A DNA stretch of 64,000 nucleotides from Bisgaard Taxon 45 (GCA_030783905.1 JAQAHH010000001.1:1-64000); one strand, 5' to 3'. Shown: positions 46,894 through 56,720, counted from the stretch's first letter. A program made the numbers and translations. Notes: a model not told the origin generated them from the letters alone.

Positions 46894-47673
46894 TTATGCC
46901 TTACCAAAAAACGCCAAAATATTCTCCCGAATGGCACGCACAGGGAATTTAATAAACAGTTGCCATCTGGCTTCTGAATAAAAAGGCTGATGGAACGGTC
47001 TTAATCGTTTATACACCTCAAACGCTTCCTCTCTACGCCCTAAACGATATAACGCCTCCGCCCAAATCAGCTGGGCTTTAGCGTACATATGCATATCATC
47101 TTGCGCAGAAACCATTGCACAAGTGGTAATACATTCTGGATAACGTTTTAGGTTTTTGAGGATAAGTGCCGCATTGGTTTTTGCCGTCGCAAAAATAGTG
47201 GCACCCTCAGGATGTGTTATTGAATCCAACATCTTTAGCGACGCATCAAGCTTATTAAGACTAATCAACACCGAGCTTAAAAACAGTTTATCTTCGCCAT
47301 CTAATTGTTGTTGAGTGACAAACGCTTGATAAAGTTGTTCAAGCTCCTCAACGTGTTTCAAGTGAATCAATAGATTCGCTAATTGCATTTGTGCAGAACG
47401 GTATACCCTTTTATTGTCCATTGGTACCGCACGGTACATCGCTAAAACGGTATCAAAATTACGCAACATTTTTGCGGGTTTTTCTTTTTCCAATAACTCT
47501 AAAAGTGCCGCTTTTTGAATTTGTACAAGATGATAAAGATCAGGTTCAATCTCTTGATCGATGTCCACATCTTCCAATGTTAATAAGGCGGCTTTCATCT
47601 TTTTTTGTTTCGCTAATTCAATCGCAGGTCCTGCAACCGCCAAAAAGCGTTGACTTAAGTTTTCATCTAACAT
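46894..47673 (-). CDS. TPR-like helical repeat protein
   Basis: A 259-residue all-helical protein with repeated helix pairs characteristic of tetratricopeptide repeats, for example YRSAQMQLANLLIHLKHVEEL, KLFLSSVLISLNKLDASLKML and AKAQLIWAEALYRLGRREEA. No catalytic motif or signal peptide. It starts 13 bp after uvrB and ends 25 bp before WYL, so uvrB read-through could drive the TPR-WYL pair. Partner unknown. Confidence 0.72.
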   Translation of the reverse strand: MLDENLSQRFLAVAGPAIELAKQKKMKAALLTLEDVDIDQEIEPDLYHLVQIQKAALLELLEKEKPAKMLRNFDTVLAMYRAVPMDNKRVYRSAQMQLANLLIHLKHVEELEQLYQAFVTQQQLDGEDKLFLSSVLISLNKLDASLKMLDSITHPEGATIFATAKTNAALILKNLKRYPECITTCAMVSAQDDMHMYAKAQLIWAEALYRLGRREEAFEVYKRLRPFHQPFYSEARWQLFIKFPVRAIRENILAFFGKA

Positions 47674-47685
47674 AGTTAACTTGCT

Positions 47686-49722
47686 TTATTGCACCTCAAA
47701 GAAATGTTCGCGTAATTGTTGTAATTGATCGCGCACGGCCGCGGCTTTTTCAAACTCTAAATCCTGTGCGAACTTATACATTTGTTGTTCTAATTTGTTA
47801 ATTTGTTGCTGATATTCTTTCGCTGTTTGCGGCACAGTATAAAGTGCGGGCGTTTCTTCCACTTTTTTCGTCTGTTGACGCGATTTCGCTTTGTAGTTGG
47901 CACCTTGTCCAATATCCAGTAACTCGCCGACTTTCTTATTCAATGCCTGTGGCACAATCCCGCGCGCCTCATTATATTTGATTTGTTTTTCACGACGGCG
48001 ATTGGTTTCAGTGATCGCTTTTTCCATTGAATGAGTGATGCGATCTGCATATAAAATCGCTTTACCTTTTAAATTACGCGCTGCACGTCCAATGGTTTGA
48101 ATTAATGAACGTTCGGAGCGTAAAAAGCCTTCTTTATCTGCATCCAAAATCGCCACCAAAGACACTTCCGGAATATCTAAGCCTTCACGCAGTAAGTTGA
48201 TCCCAACTAACACATCAAACTCTCCTAAACGCAGATCACGAATAATTTCTACGCGTTCAACGGTATCAATATCCGAGTGTAAATAACGTACACGAATGCC
48301 ATGTTCATCTAAATAATCGGTCAAATCTTCTGCCATTTTCTTGGTCAGTGTCGTGACTAAAACGCGTTCATTTTGATCCGCTCTTTGGCGAGCTTCAGAC
48401 AGTAAATCATCTACTTGAATCGCCACTGGACGAATTTCAATTTCAGGATCCAATAAGCCTGTTGGACGCACTACTTGATCAATAATTTCCCCAGCGGATT
48501 TTTCTAATTCATAAGGACCCGGTGTGGCTGAGACATAAATCGTTTGGGGGGCTAAACGTTCAAATTCCTCAAAACGTAAAGGGCGATTATCCAATGCGGA
48601 AGGTAAACGGAAGCCATATTCCACCAGCGTTTCTTTACGAGAACGATCACCACGATACATTCCACCAATTTGCGGCACTGTTACGTGGGATTCATCGATA
48701 ATCAGCAACGCATCTGAAGGCATATAATCGAACAAGGTTGGCGGTGGTTCGCCTTCATTACGCCCTGATAAATAGCGTGAATAGTTTTCAATGCCCGAGC
48801 AATAACCGAGCTCATTCATCATTTCAATATCAAATTGGGTACGTTGTGTAATCCGTTGTTCTTCTAATAATTTGTTGCTTTCCAATAAGCATTTTTTTCG
48901 CTCCGCGAGTTCTTGTTTGATTTTTTCAATGGCATCTAAAATCCGCTCCCTTGGCGTCACATAATGGGTTTTCGGATAAATGGTATAGCGAGGGACTGTA
49001 CCAAAACTTGTGCCCGTTAATGGATCAAACAAGCTTATACGTTCGATTTCATCATCAAATAACTCAATCCGTACCGCTTTGTCATCGGATTCGGCAGGGA
49101 AAATATCGATAATTTCACCACGCACGCGGAATGTGCCTCGCTGAAAAGCCTGATCATTACGCGTATATTGCAATTCAGCTAGCTGGGCTAAAATTTGGCG
49201 CTGATTAATGATCGCACCGGTTTGTAAATGTAACATCATTTTTAAATAAGAATCTGGATCGCCCAGACCATAAATAGCTGAAACGGAGGCGACAACGATG
49301 GTATCTCGACGTTCTAAAAATGATTTTGTAGCGGATAAACGCATTTGTTCGATTTGCTCATTAATTGAGGCATCTTTCTCAATAAAGGTATCGCTACTTG
49401 GTACATAAGCTTCTGGCTGATAATAATCATAATAAGACACAAAATACTCAACCGCATTTTCTGGAAAAAATGCTTTCATTTCTGCATAAAGCTGAGCTGC
49501 AAGGGTTTTATTGGGTGCGAGTAGCATAGCTGGGCGATTTAATTGTGCGATCACATTGGCAATCGTAAAGGTTTTCCCTGATCCCGTCACCCCCAATAAA
49601 GTTTGATGGGCGAGCCCATTTTCAAGCCCCTCAATCAGCTGTGTAATGGCTTGTGGCTGATCCCCTGAAGGCGAAAAGTCCGAATGCAAAATAAAGGGTT
49701 TTGTATTGATTTTATCTGTCAT
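47686..49722 (-). CDS. uvrB: Excinuclease ABC subunit B
   Basis: A 678-residue nucleotide-excision repair helicase-like protein. Walker A GVTGSGKT, the beta-hairpin [18 protein letters not shown] (motif II), [33 protein letters not shown] and the C-terminal UVR motif ([14 protein letters not shown]) are present. It loads onto lesions delivered by UvrA. The island's TPR and WYL genes follow closely. No clear LexA box was found upstream by eye. Confidence 0.97.
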   Translation of the reverse strand: MTDKINTKPFILHSDFSPSGDQPQAITQLIEGLENGLAHQTLLGVTGSGKTFTIANVIAQLNRPAMLLAPNKTLAAQLYAEMKAFFPENAVEYFVSYYDYYQPEAYVPSSDTFIEKDASINEQIEQMRLSATKSFLERRDTIVVASVSAIYGLGDPDSYLKMMLHLQTGAIINQRQILAQLAELQYTRNDQAFQRGTFRVRGEIIDIFPAESDDKAVRIELFDDEIERISLFDPLTGTSFGTVPRYTIYPKTHYVTPRERILDAIEKIKQELAERKKCLLESNKLLEEQRITQRTQFDIEMMNELGYCSGIENYSRYLSGRNEGEPPPTLFDYMPSDALLIIDESHVTVPQIGGMYRGDRSRKETLVEYGFRLPSALDNRPLRFEEFERLAPQTIYVSATPGPYELEKSAGEIIDQVVRPTGLLDPEIEIRPVAIQVDDLLSEARQRADQNERVLVTTLTKKMAEDLTDYLDEHGIRVRYLHSDIDTVERVEIIRDLRLGEFDVLVGINLLREGLDIPEVSLVAILDADKEGFLRSERSLIQTIGRAARNLKGKAILYADRITHSMEKAITETNRRREKQIKYNEARGIVPQALNKKVGELLDIGQGANYKAKSRQQTKKVEETPALYTVPQTAKEYQQQINKLEQQMYKFAQDLEFEKAAAVRDQLQQLREHFFEVQ

Positions 49723-50056
49723 AGTCTTATTAACATTCTATTCAAAGTGCGGTCAATTTTATCACAATTTTGTAACAGTTTTTGATTTAAAAAATCTAAG
49801 TTTTACACAGAGTTATATTTGTCAAGATTTAAACCTCACAATTTTAGGAAAAAATTCTCTTTTTTTTATGGATTTTTTATAACTTATTGAAAAATAAAAA
49901 AATGTTATTTTGCAACCAATTCTATAAAGAGATGTCATAATACCAGTTATTCTCTAGCTTGAGCGATTTTTTTTTACAACAACTCACAGACTTATCCACA
50001 GGCTCTGTGGATATAAAAAGCAGTTAAAAAAAAGAAATTTTTTTGCCTTTTTAAGG
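49723..50056. other. AT-rich spacer with a DnaA-box palindrome
   Basis: No gene is seen. The strongest signal is a perfect palindrome at 49993-50013, TATCCACAG / CTGTGGATA around GCT, in which a consensus DnaA box TTATCCACA (49992-50000) faces a one-mismatch copy on the other strand. AT-rich runs lie to the left. An uptake core (AAAGTGCGGTC) lies near 49745. Confidence 0.55.
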
Positions 50057-50085
50057 TTGACAAGACAGATCAAGCACATTATCAT
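50057..50085 (+). promoter_or_regulatory. Promoter of tRNA-Asn
   Basis: A consensus -35 TTGACA (50057-50062), 17-bp spacer and -10 TATCAT (50080-50085), followed by a GC-rich ACGCGACC discriminator, 33 bp before the tRNA. Confidence 0.85.
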
Positions 50086-50118
50086 ACGCGACCTAAATTC
50101 CTTGTGATACAGTTTTTT

Positions 50119-50194
50119 TCCTCCTTAGTTCAGTCGGTAGAACGGCGGACTGTTAATCCGTATGTCGCTGGTTCAAGTCCAGCAGGAGGAGCCA
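50119..50194 (+). tRNA. tRNA-Asn (anticodon GTT)
   Basis: A 76-nt cloverleaf: acceptor TCCTCCT / AGGAGGA, D-arm AGTTCAGTCGGTAGAAC, anticodon loop CTGTTAA (GTT), T-arm CTGGTTCAAGTCCAG and encoded CCA. Confidence 0.98.
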
Positions 50195-50262
50195 CCTTTT
50201 TCTTTTGGTGAGCTTTTATTTGTCTCCTTTTATAAAAGTTTCATTTTTTACCAAAAGCTTTT

Positions 50263-50296
50263 AAGCCCATATCCTCCTTATGGGCTTTTATTTTTT
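50263..50296 (+). terminator. Terminator after tRNA-Asn
   Basis: AAGCCCATA / TATGGGCTT with a 7-nt loop and a TTTATTTTTT tail. Confidence 0.85.
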
Positions 50297-50377
50297 CTTG
50301 TATAGTCTTCTCTTTCCCCATTTTTGCATATATTATACGCGACCATATTGCCTGCTTATTTGTTTATAGGATGTTAA

Positions 50378-51355
50378 ATGTTAGTAGAAGCTTCACTCGC
50401 CATTGTTGTTGGGTTGATTATTTTAGTGTGGAGTGCCGATCGCTTTGTTGATGGTGCTGCCGCATTGGCGCGTTATCTTGGTATGTCCCCACTGCTAATT
50501 GGCATTTTAATTATCGGCTTTGGCACATCAATGCCCGAAATGGTTGTCTCTGCTTTATCCGCGCTTAATGGTAGTCCGGGGATTGCATTAGGTAATGCTT
50601 ATGGCTCGAATATTACCAATATTGCTTTGATTCTTGGTCTCACTGCCTTGATCAAGCCTTTAACCGTACATGGTAGTGTGATCAAAAAAGAACTGCCTAT
50701 ACTATTGATCGTCACTTTACTCTCTGCCTATTTTCTATTTGATATGCGCATAGCACGCCTAGAAGCGATTGCCTTATTAGCACTTTTTATTGGTTATGTG
50801 GCATGGACAATTTGGTCAAGTAAAAAACAACGTGTCACGATTCAAGCCAATTATGAAGAAGATAATAGTGAACAACATCTGTCTTTTAAATCGGCCTTAT
50901 TTTGGTTGATTATCGGTTTAGCTTTACTTATGTTAAGTTCACAATTGCTGATTTGGGGAGCGGTAAAAATTGCGCATTACTTAGGGGTGAGTGATTTAGT
51001 GATCGGCTTAACCGTAGTGGCAATTGGTACATCATTGCCCGAAGTCGCTGCGTCTATCGCGGCTGCACGCAAAGGCGAAGTAGATTTGGCCGTTGGAAAT
51101 ATTATTGGATCCAACTTATACAATACGCTTGCGGTGGTTGGTCTTGCTGGTGTTATTATGCCCATTCAAGCTGAAAATGCTGTTCTATCACGCGATATGT
51201 TAGTGATGCTTTCGTTAACACTTGCACTCTTTGTTTTAGGCTTTATCGCTTACAAAAAACGAGGTCAAATTGGTCGCCTATCCGGATTTTTATTTCTCAG
51301 TAGCTACATAGGTTATACCGCCTTCCTGATTCACACTGCCGTTATCACTAACTAA
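50378..51355 (+). CDS. yrbG: Calcium/sodium antiporter family protein (YrbG-like)
   Basis: A 325-residue membrane protein with ten predicted helices in two inverted halves, each with an ion-binding repeat: GFGTSMPEMVVSALSALNGSPGIALGN and AIGTSLPEVAASIAAARKGEVDLAVGNIIGSN. These are the alpha repeats of the CaCA superfamily. The carried ions are inferred from family members. It overlaps the convergent zevB gene by 8 bp at its 3' end. Confidence 0.9.
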   Translation: MLVEASLAIVVGLIILVWSADRFVDGAAALARYLGMSPLLIGILIIGFGTSMPEMVVSALSALNGSPGIALGNAYGSNITNIALILGLTALIKPLTVHGSVIKKELPILLIVTLLSAYFLFDMRIARLEAIALLALFIGYVAWTIWSSKKQRVTIQANYEEDNSEQHLSFKSALFWLIIGLALLMLSSQLLIWGAVKIAHYLGVSDLVIGLTVVAIGTSLPEVAASIAAARKGEVDLAVGNIIGSNLYNTLAVVGLAGVIMPIQAENAVLSRDMLVMLSLTLALFVLGFIAYKKRGQIGRLSGFLFLSSYIGYTAFLIHTAVITN

Positions 51356-52355
51356 ATAGTGTGGCGCCACCACGTACTGTTATTGTCGTCCCGTATAATA
51401 AACTCGTTGCAAAAAAGATCAGCACTATCCCGGCAACGAGTTTCAATAATCCTCCCCAACGTTGTTGCAGTGTTGGGGAAAATTGATACCACTTTCCTAC
51501 ATTCATCGCGGTATTTCGGGCATAGAGCACAATTAACGCAAAGCCCGACAACGTCAATCCTGTCCCAAATGCCATAGCAAAGGTAGCGATAATCCCCCAA
51601 GAATATAAATCAAGCATGTACGCCAAAAACAAAATAAAAATCGCACCAGAACAAGGGCGCATACCAATACTGAAAATCACTAAAAGCTGAGATTGCCAAT
51701 CCCGTGCTTGTGTCAACTGTGATGGATTCGGCGCATGCTGATGACCACAACCACACGTCACTGAATGAGCCTGTTCAGGTTCAATGGGACGTTGTCCAAA
51801 TTTAATTGGTGAGCGATCAAATTGAAGAGCATAAATTTTTAGTGGCGACTTTTGTCGTGTTTTCACATAATCGAGATACAATTTTCGCCCATTTTGATAA
51901 CACCATCGGATGCCCAACAATAACAGGAATAAAAAGGCAATACGTTCTAACCAAAGTTGACTGAGCTTGAAATAAGCGGAAGACAAATTCAGTATCACCA
52001 CGACCAATGAAGTCAAGCAGACTGCAACGCCGCCTTGAACAAGCGAGGAGAGAAAAGTGAGTGTCATACTCGTTTTGAGCTGAGTTTGGTGAGTAGATAA
52101 GTAGGTCGCAATAATAAACTTACCATGCCCTGGACCGATAGCATGAAACACACCATATAAAAAGCTAATCCCAATTAACCACATCCCCGCATCGGTTTGA
52201 TGGGTTTGAATTTGGTGTAAATAATGGGACATTAACTGATTAATATCACGTTGCCAAATGGCGATTTTAAAAAATAAATAGGGAAATAAAAAATAAGCGC
52301 CAATACCAAGTAGTAGCAGAAGAAGAATATATTTGATCGGAAACACTATTCGCAT
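51348..52355 (-). CDS. zevB: NicO-family metal transporter ZevB
   Basis: A 335-residue multispanning transporter of the NicO/RcnA superfamily. HAIGPGHGKFIIATYL in the second helix is the metal motif, a Cys/His loop (CGCGHQHAPN) lies in the cytoplasmic or periplasmic middle, and GMRPCSGAIFILFLA is in a later helix. In H. influenzae the orthologous pair ZevAB is reported as a zinc acquisition system. It overlaps zevA by 10 bp. Confidence 0.83.
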   Translation of the reverse strand: MRIVFPIKYILLLLLLGIGAYFLFPYLFFKIAIWQRDINQLMSHYLHQIQTHQTDAGMWLIGISFLYGVFHAIGPGHGKFIIATYLSTHQTQLKTSMTLTFLSSLVQGGVAVCLTSLVVVILNLSSAYFKLSQLWLERIAFLFLLLLGIRWCYQNGRKLYLDYVKTRQKSPLKIYALQFDRSPIKFGQRPIEPEQAHSVTCGCGHQHAPNPSQLTQARDWQSQLLVIFSIGMRPCSGAIFILFLAYMLDLYSWGIIATFAMAFGTGLTLSGFALIVLYARNTAMNVGKWYQFSPTLQQRWGGLLKLVAGIVLIFFATSLLYGTTITVRGGATLFS

Positions 52356-52987
52356 AATAACATCACTTTCTGTGCAAAAATAACCCCTAAAGAATCGTCT
52401 TCATTACGTTGTGTTTGATCCAACGAACTGGCATACTCACGAATTTTAGCATCCACTTGAGGCTCAATCACACGACCTTGGCACTGTGGAGGCAGTGCTG
52501 AAAAATCAAGCGCATTTTTATTTCCTTGGTCATAATACATGGCAACATAGTAGGTTGGATCGTAAGTTAACAACGTCAATTCATCCTTTGCTAAGGTTCT
52601 CGGTTGCGATAACAAGAAATCAAAATAATATTGCACCTGATTCTGATTTGATTTCATACCATAGTTCTGTGGTTTGGCGCGATATTTTATTTTTTTTCCA
52701 GCTTTATCGTACAAGTAACTAAAATAATGCTCATGTACAATGTTGCCCATCACTTCTTCAATTAACGCTTTTAACGCCTCTTTATCCCCTCGTGTTTGGC
52801 GAAGATCATACAGTACCGCGGCAGAGCTTGCCTCATCGAGCGTCCATTGCATCGAAAAACCAATGAGTTGTTGCTCTTGTACTAGGATTTTTGTTTTCAT
52901 ATCGATAAACGCATGTGGGTGTGCTTGCACCACAATAGCAAAGAGCAAGCACACTACCCCGAAACAATAGCGAGAAAACGTTTTCAT
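52346..52987 (-). CDS. zevA: DUF1007 periplasmic metal-binding protein ZevA
   Basis: A 213-residue secreted protein of family DUF1007, with a signal peptide ending VVQAHPHAF. The mature N-terminus starts with a His-x-His (HPHAFIDMKT), the expected metal ligand set of ZevA. Asp/Glu-rich stretches follow. It is the first gene of the zevAB pair, with its start next to a 564-bp gene-free stretch. Zinc control cannot be shown from sequence; no clear Zur box was found. Confidence 0.83.
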   Translation of the reverse strand: MKTFSRYCFGVVCLLFAIVVQAHPHAFIDMKTKILVQEQQLIGFSMQWTLDEASSAAVLYDLRQTRGDKEALKALIEEVMGNIVHEHYFSYLYDKAGKKIKYRAKPQNYGMKSNQNQVQYYFDFLLSQPRTLAKDELTLLTYDPTYYVAMYYDQGNKNALDFSALPPQCQGRVIEPQVDAKIREYASSLDQTQRNEDDSLGVIFAQKVMLLCE

Positions 52988-53551
52988 GTTAACAACCTTA
53001 ATCTTAAAAATACTTTGTCCATGTTGTCTCAGATAAGTTCACGCAGTAGCGCTTAAATCACAATCAAAGAGAAAGAGCAGTCTAATTTTCTGGCTAAACC
53101 GTTTTCAAATAGAGTGAAAAACATGCACAATTATTTTTTTTTGTGATTTACTTCAAAAATAATGTAAAAATTGTTTCTCTTTAATGTAAATTTATGTAAA
53201 ATGAGCACCGTCAAGTGATTGCTTGATATTCATAAAGTTCCTAAATAAAATAATCATAAATAGCTAAACTACTTTCCTACCCTCCACTTCGGAGGGTTTT
53301 TTTTATTTTCAAGGGGTTAGTTCACTCCCACATCTTCTTTTTTTCTTTTAGTGGCTGTTTGGTGGCAACGACGTTACTTAATAGGGCGCGACTCAACGCG
53401 CGTTTTCAACAACCCATTATTTTATCTGCCGTATTGCGTAAACTGCTTTTGTTTCTCTGACAAGACGTTTTTTTATTTGTCAGTTAGCTAATCTAACAAA
53501 TTTCAAGTAAAATAACCGCACTTTTATTTCAAACGCATAACGAGAGAAATT
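52988..53551. other. Long gene-free stretch between zevA and ettA
   Basis: No ORF of useful size is seen. It holds the zevA promoter region on the left, AT-rich repeats of ATGTAAA (about 53160-53200), the candidate sRNA ending at 53304, and the ettA promoter region on the right. A partial uptake core (CCGCACTTTT) lies at about 53516. The right half is not otherwise explained. Confidence 0.5.
53200..53304 (+). ncRNA. Candidate small RNA ending at a strong terminator
   Basis: A textbook rho-independent terminator (ACCCTCC / GGAGGGT with ACTTC loop, 53279-53297, then eight T) closes about 100 nt with no coding potential, on the strand opposite zevA. TAAAAT at 53197-53202 is a possible -10, but no matching -35 at 17 bp was found, so the 5' end is a guess. 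The sequence between is AT-rich and unstructured, as in Hfq-binding RNAs. Confidence 0.4.
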
Positions 53552-55222
53552 ATGTCATCACAATTTGTTTATACGATGCATCGCGTGGGCAAAATCGTAC
53601 CACCAAAGCGTCATATTCTAAAAGATATTTCTTTAAGCTTTTTCCCGGGTGCCAAAATTGGGGTACTTGGTCTGAATGGTGCAGGTAAATCTACATTACT
53701 TCGCATTATGGCGGGCATCGATAAAGAAATCGAAGGGGAAGCACGTCCACAACCGGGCATTAAAATCGGCTACTTGCCACAAGAACCTAAACTCGATCCA
53801 CAACAAACTGTGCGTGAAGCCATTGAAGAAGCGGTCGGTGAAGTGAAAAATGCGTTAACCCGTTTAGATGAAGTGTATGCCCTTTATGCCGATCCTGATG
53901 CGGATTTCGATAAGCTAGCGGCAGAACAAGCCGAATTGGAAGCCATTATCCAAGCACATGACGGTCATAATCTTGATAACCAACTCGAACGTGCCGCAGA
54001 TGCGCTACGTTTACCCGATTGGGATGCCAAAATCGAACAGCTTTCAGGGGGGGAACGTCGCCGTGTGGCATTGTGCCGTTTATTGCTTGAAAAACCAGAT
54101 ATGTTATTGCTAGACGAACCAACCAACCATTTGGATGCCGAATCTGTGGCATGGTTAGAACGCTTCTTACATGACTACGAAGGCACCGTGGTGGCTATTA
54201 CCCATGACCGTTACTTCTTAGATAATGTAGCAGGCTGGATCTTAGAGCTTGACCGTGGTGAAGGGATTCCTTGGGAAGGTAACTATTCTTCTTGGTTAGA
54301 ACAAAAAGAAAAACGTCTAGCGCAAGAACAAGCGGCGGAATCTGCCCGTCAGAAATCCATCGAAAAAGAATTAGAATGGGTGCGCCAAAATCCAAAAGGT
54401 CGTCAAGCGAAAAGTAAAGCGCGCATGGCTCGCTTTGAAGAACTAAATAGTGGTGAATATCAAAAACGTAACGAAACCAACGAGCTCTTTATTCCACCTG
54501 GCCCACGCTTAGGGGATAAGGTGATCGAGGTACAAAACCTAACAAAAACTTACGGTGATCGTACTTTAATTGACAATCTTTCCTTTAGCATTCCAAAAGG
54601 GGCGATTGTAGGGATTATCGGTCCAAACGGTGCGGGGAAATCCACTTTATTCCGTATGCTTTCGGGTCAAGAACAACCTGATTCAGGTAGTATTACCCTA
54701 GGGGAAACGGTGGTATTAGCCTCGGTTGATCAGTTCCGTGATGCGATGGATGACAAAAAAACCGTATGGGAAGAAGTCTCAAACGGACAAGATATTTTAC
54801 GCATCGGTAACTTTGAAATGCCAAGCCGGGCTTATGTAGGACGGTTTAACTTTAAAGGGGTGGATCAACAAAAACGTGTGGGTGAATTATCAGGTGGTGA
54901 ACGCGGTCGTTTACACTTGGCTAAATTGTTGCAAGCGGGCGGTAACCTGTTGTTATTAGACGAACCAACCAACGATCTTGATGTCGAAACCTTACGTGCA
55001 CTTGAAAATGCGATCTTAGAATTCCCGGGCTGTGCCATGGTCATCTCGCACGACCGTTGGTTCTTAGACCGTATCGCCACACATATTTTAGACTACGGTG
55101 ATGAAGGGAAAGTCACGTTCTACGAAGGCAACTTCTCTGATTATGAAGAGTGGAAAAAGAAAACCTTTGGTGCAGAAGCGACCCAACCACATCGTATGAA
55201 ATACAAACGTATTGCAAAATAA
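53552..55222 (+). CDS. ettA: Energy-dependent translational throttle ATPase EttA
   Basis: A 556-residue ABC-F protein that binds the ribosomal E site and gates the first elongation step according to the ATP/ADP ratio. Two ATPase domains are present: Walker A GLNGAGKST and GPNGAGKST, signatures LSGGERRRVALCRLL and LSGGERGRLHLAKLL, Walker B MLLLDEPTNHLD and LLLLDEPTNDLD. The inter-domain linker carries the Arg/Lys-rich KGRQAKSKARMARFEEL. Length matches E. coli EttA (555). Confidence 0.97.
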   Translation: MSSQFVYTMHRVGKIVPPKRHILKDISLSFFPGAKIGVLGLNGAGKSTLLRIMAGIDKEIEGEARPQPGIKIGYLPQEPKLDPQQTVREAIEEAVGEVKNALTRLDEVYALYADPDADFDKLAAEQAELEAIIQAHDGHNLDNQLERAADALRLPDWDAKIEQLSGGERRRVALCRLLLEKPDMLLLDEPTNHLDAESVAWLERFLHDYEGTVVAITHDRYFLDNVAGWILELDRGEGIPWEGNYSSWLEQKEKRLAQEQAAESARQKSIEKELEWVRQNPKGRQAKSKARMARFEELNSGEYQKRNETNELFIPPGPRLGDKVIEVQNLTKTYGDRTLIDNLSFSIPKGAIVGIIGPNGAGKSTLFRMLSGQEQPDSGSITLGETVVLASVDQFRDAMDDKKTVWEEVSNGQDILRIGNFEMPSRAYVGRFNFKGVDQQKRVGELSGGERGRLHLAKLLQAGGNLLLLDEPTNDLDVETLRALENAILEFPGCAMVISHDRWFLDRIATHILDYGDEGKVTFYEGNFSDYEEWKKKTFGAEATQPHRMKYKRIAK

Positions 55223-55228
55223 ATCAAA

Positions 55229-55260
55229 AAAATAAACCGCACTTTCAGGTGCGGTTTATT
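55229..55260. terminator. Bidirectional terminator between ettA and the YgjV-like gene
   Basis: AATAAACCGCAC / GTGCGGTTTATT with a TTTCAG loop; A/T runs on both sides. It contains a partial uptake sequence. Confidence 0.88.
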
Positions 55261-55265
55261 ATTGT

Positions 55266-55508
55266 TTATAAAGCACGTAGCTTTACTCCTTCTTTTTTTA
55301 AGCGCCATAATTGATAAACATGGATTAAGACTAAAAATGCATTTAATCCAGCCACGGGATAAGCATCGATACGCAACGCGTAAATCACAAATAAAATTGC
55401 CCCCATACCGTTAACGACCCGGATAAAAATGATATTTTTAAACAGAAATGATATTGCAACCAACAATCCCGCTACATAACCTAACAGTTCATTTACATTA
55501 AATTCCAT
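55266..55508 (-). CDS. Small three-helix membrane protein (YgjV/SemiSWEET-like)
   Basis: An 80-residue, strongly hydrophobic protein with three membrane helices (about 8-24, 28-46, 52-70). It resembles the bacterial inner-membrane YgjV family and, in size and helix number, SemiSWEET sugar transporters. The signature Pro of SemiSWEET helix 1 is not seen. Function is uncertain. It stands alone between ettA and azlD. Confidence 0.6.
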   Translation of the reverse strand: MEFNVNELLGYVAGLLVAISFLFKNIIFIRVVNGMGAILFVIYALRIDAYPVAGLNAFLVLIHVYQLWRLKKEGVKLRAL

Positions 55509-55664
55509 ATTGCCTCTTTAAAATAAATTATCAATTTCGTTAGTAGCGCTAATCATAAATGATTTTTTATTCTACTCAAAGAGTACAATTATTAAGCAAA
55601 CGGTTGCAAAAAAGAAATTAATTTATTTTTTTTCACTAAATAAATTTAAGCTATTTTCTGACAT

Positions 55665-55994
55665 TTAAGCAAACACGACCTGGACTAAAAACATATATAA
55701 TCCTGTTCCAACAGCAATAGAAAGAAACATATTTCTACGCCAAAAGTGCAATGCTAGTACAACAGCACCCGCAATAAAATCAGGTATGCCGTGGTTTCCA
55801 CTCAACACATCAACATCTTTATAGCAATATACGACTAACATGCCAAACATCGCTGCGGGTAACACTTTACCTAAATATTGTATATAGCTAGGAATAGGGC
55901 GATGAGCGGGAAATACCCAAAAAGGCAACCAACGAAAAAGCTGTACCCCCACAACCCCCATTAAGATCGTAATAATTTGTTCAACAAATGACAT
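55665..55994 (-). CDS. azlD: AzlD-type branched-chain amino acid export subunit
   Basis: A 109-residue membrane protein with four predicted helices of the AzlD/YgaH family, the small partner of AzlC. Motif GKVLPAAMFGMLVVYCYKD is typical. It starts 3 bp after the azlC stop. In E. coli YgaZH (the AzlCD equivalent) exports valine. Confidence 0.88.
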   Translation of the reverse strand: MSFVEQIITILMGVVGVQLFRWLPFWVFPAHRPIPSYIQYLGKVLPAAMFGMLVVYCYKDVDVLSGNHGIPDFIAGAVVLALHFWRRNMFLSIAVGTGLYMFLVQVVFA

Positions 55995-55997
55995 GTA

Positions 55998-56720
55998 CTA
56001 CTCCACTTTCGCTAACTTAGCGCTCAATTTAACGCGACGCACTGTTAAAGCGACCCAAATCCCAATTAATGTCGGTAATAGAAAATAGGTTTTCCCCACA
56101 ACTAACAAGGCAGTAAATGCAATACCGAGCCCTAACAATGCACTTTCATGTGAGCGTTCCTTACACCATTGCTCCACAAAAATGACTAAAAATAATGCGG
56201 TCATGGCAAATTCAATGCCCGTTAAATCAAAAGGTAAGATTGAACCAAATAAGGCACCAATTGCCGCCCCAATGACCCAATACAATTGCAAATAGAAACT
56301 CACAAAGAAAAAATACCAACCTCTGTCGATCCCTTCAGGTACCTTCGCCATATAATTTAATGAAAAGGCTTCATCCACTAAGGTACTAATCAAATACCCG
56401 CGCTTTTTGCCTAAATAAGCGCCGTATTTTTCTAGCATGGCAATCCCGTAGAAAATTTGACGCCCACTCACCATTAAGGTGATTAACAACACGTTCACAG
56501 GTGAAAATGGGGCAACCAATAAACCTGCAACAATAAATTCAACCGAGCCGGCATAAATAAATAGTGCCATTAAAATCGGATAGAGTGCTTCAAAGCCGAG
56601 CGCCTTCATATAGACCCCATACGCGATCCCTAAAAAGAGAAAACCAGACAAAATGGGGAAACTATAGGGCAATGCGGCTTTAGCTGCCCTAAAAATAGGG
56701 TGCTTATTAACATCTAACAT
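55998..56720 (-). CDS. azlC: AzlC-type branched-chain amino acid exporter
   Basis: A 240-residue membrane protein with about seven helices of the AzlC/YgaZ family. FLFLGIAYGVYMKALGF and FIYAGSVEFIVAGLLV with SGRQIFYGIAMLEKY are family motifs. It lies 5 bp after metR, an unusual link that suggests methionine or related amino acid export under MetR-associated control. Confidence 0.9.
   Translation of the reverse strand: MLDVNKHPIFRAAKAALPYSFPILSGFLFLGIAYGVYMKALGFEALYPILMALFIYAGSVEFIVAGLLVAPFSPVNVLLITLMVSGRQIFYGIAMLEKYGAYLGKKRGYLISTLVDEAFSLNYMAKVPEGIDRGWYFFFVSFYLQLYWVIGAAIGALFGSILPFDLTGIEFAMTALFLVIFVEQWCKERSHESALLGLGIAFTALLVVGKTYFLLPTLIGIWVALTVRRVKLSAKLAKVE

Noticed and set aside
49992..50013. 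Replication origin
   Set aside because: Only two DnaA boxes and no 13-mer array or origin-flanking genes are seen.
53123..53146. Short ORF with consecutive Phe codons, possibly a pheA/pheST-type leader peptide
   Set aside because: Only seven codons, no Phe-biosynthesis or pheST gene follows, and the nearby terminator lies too far for classical attenuation.
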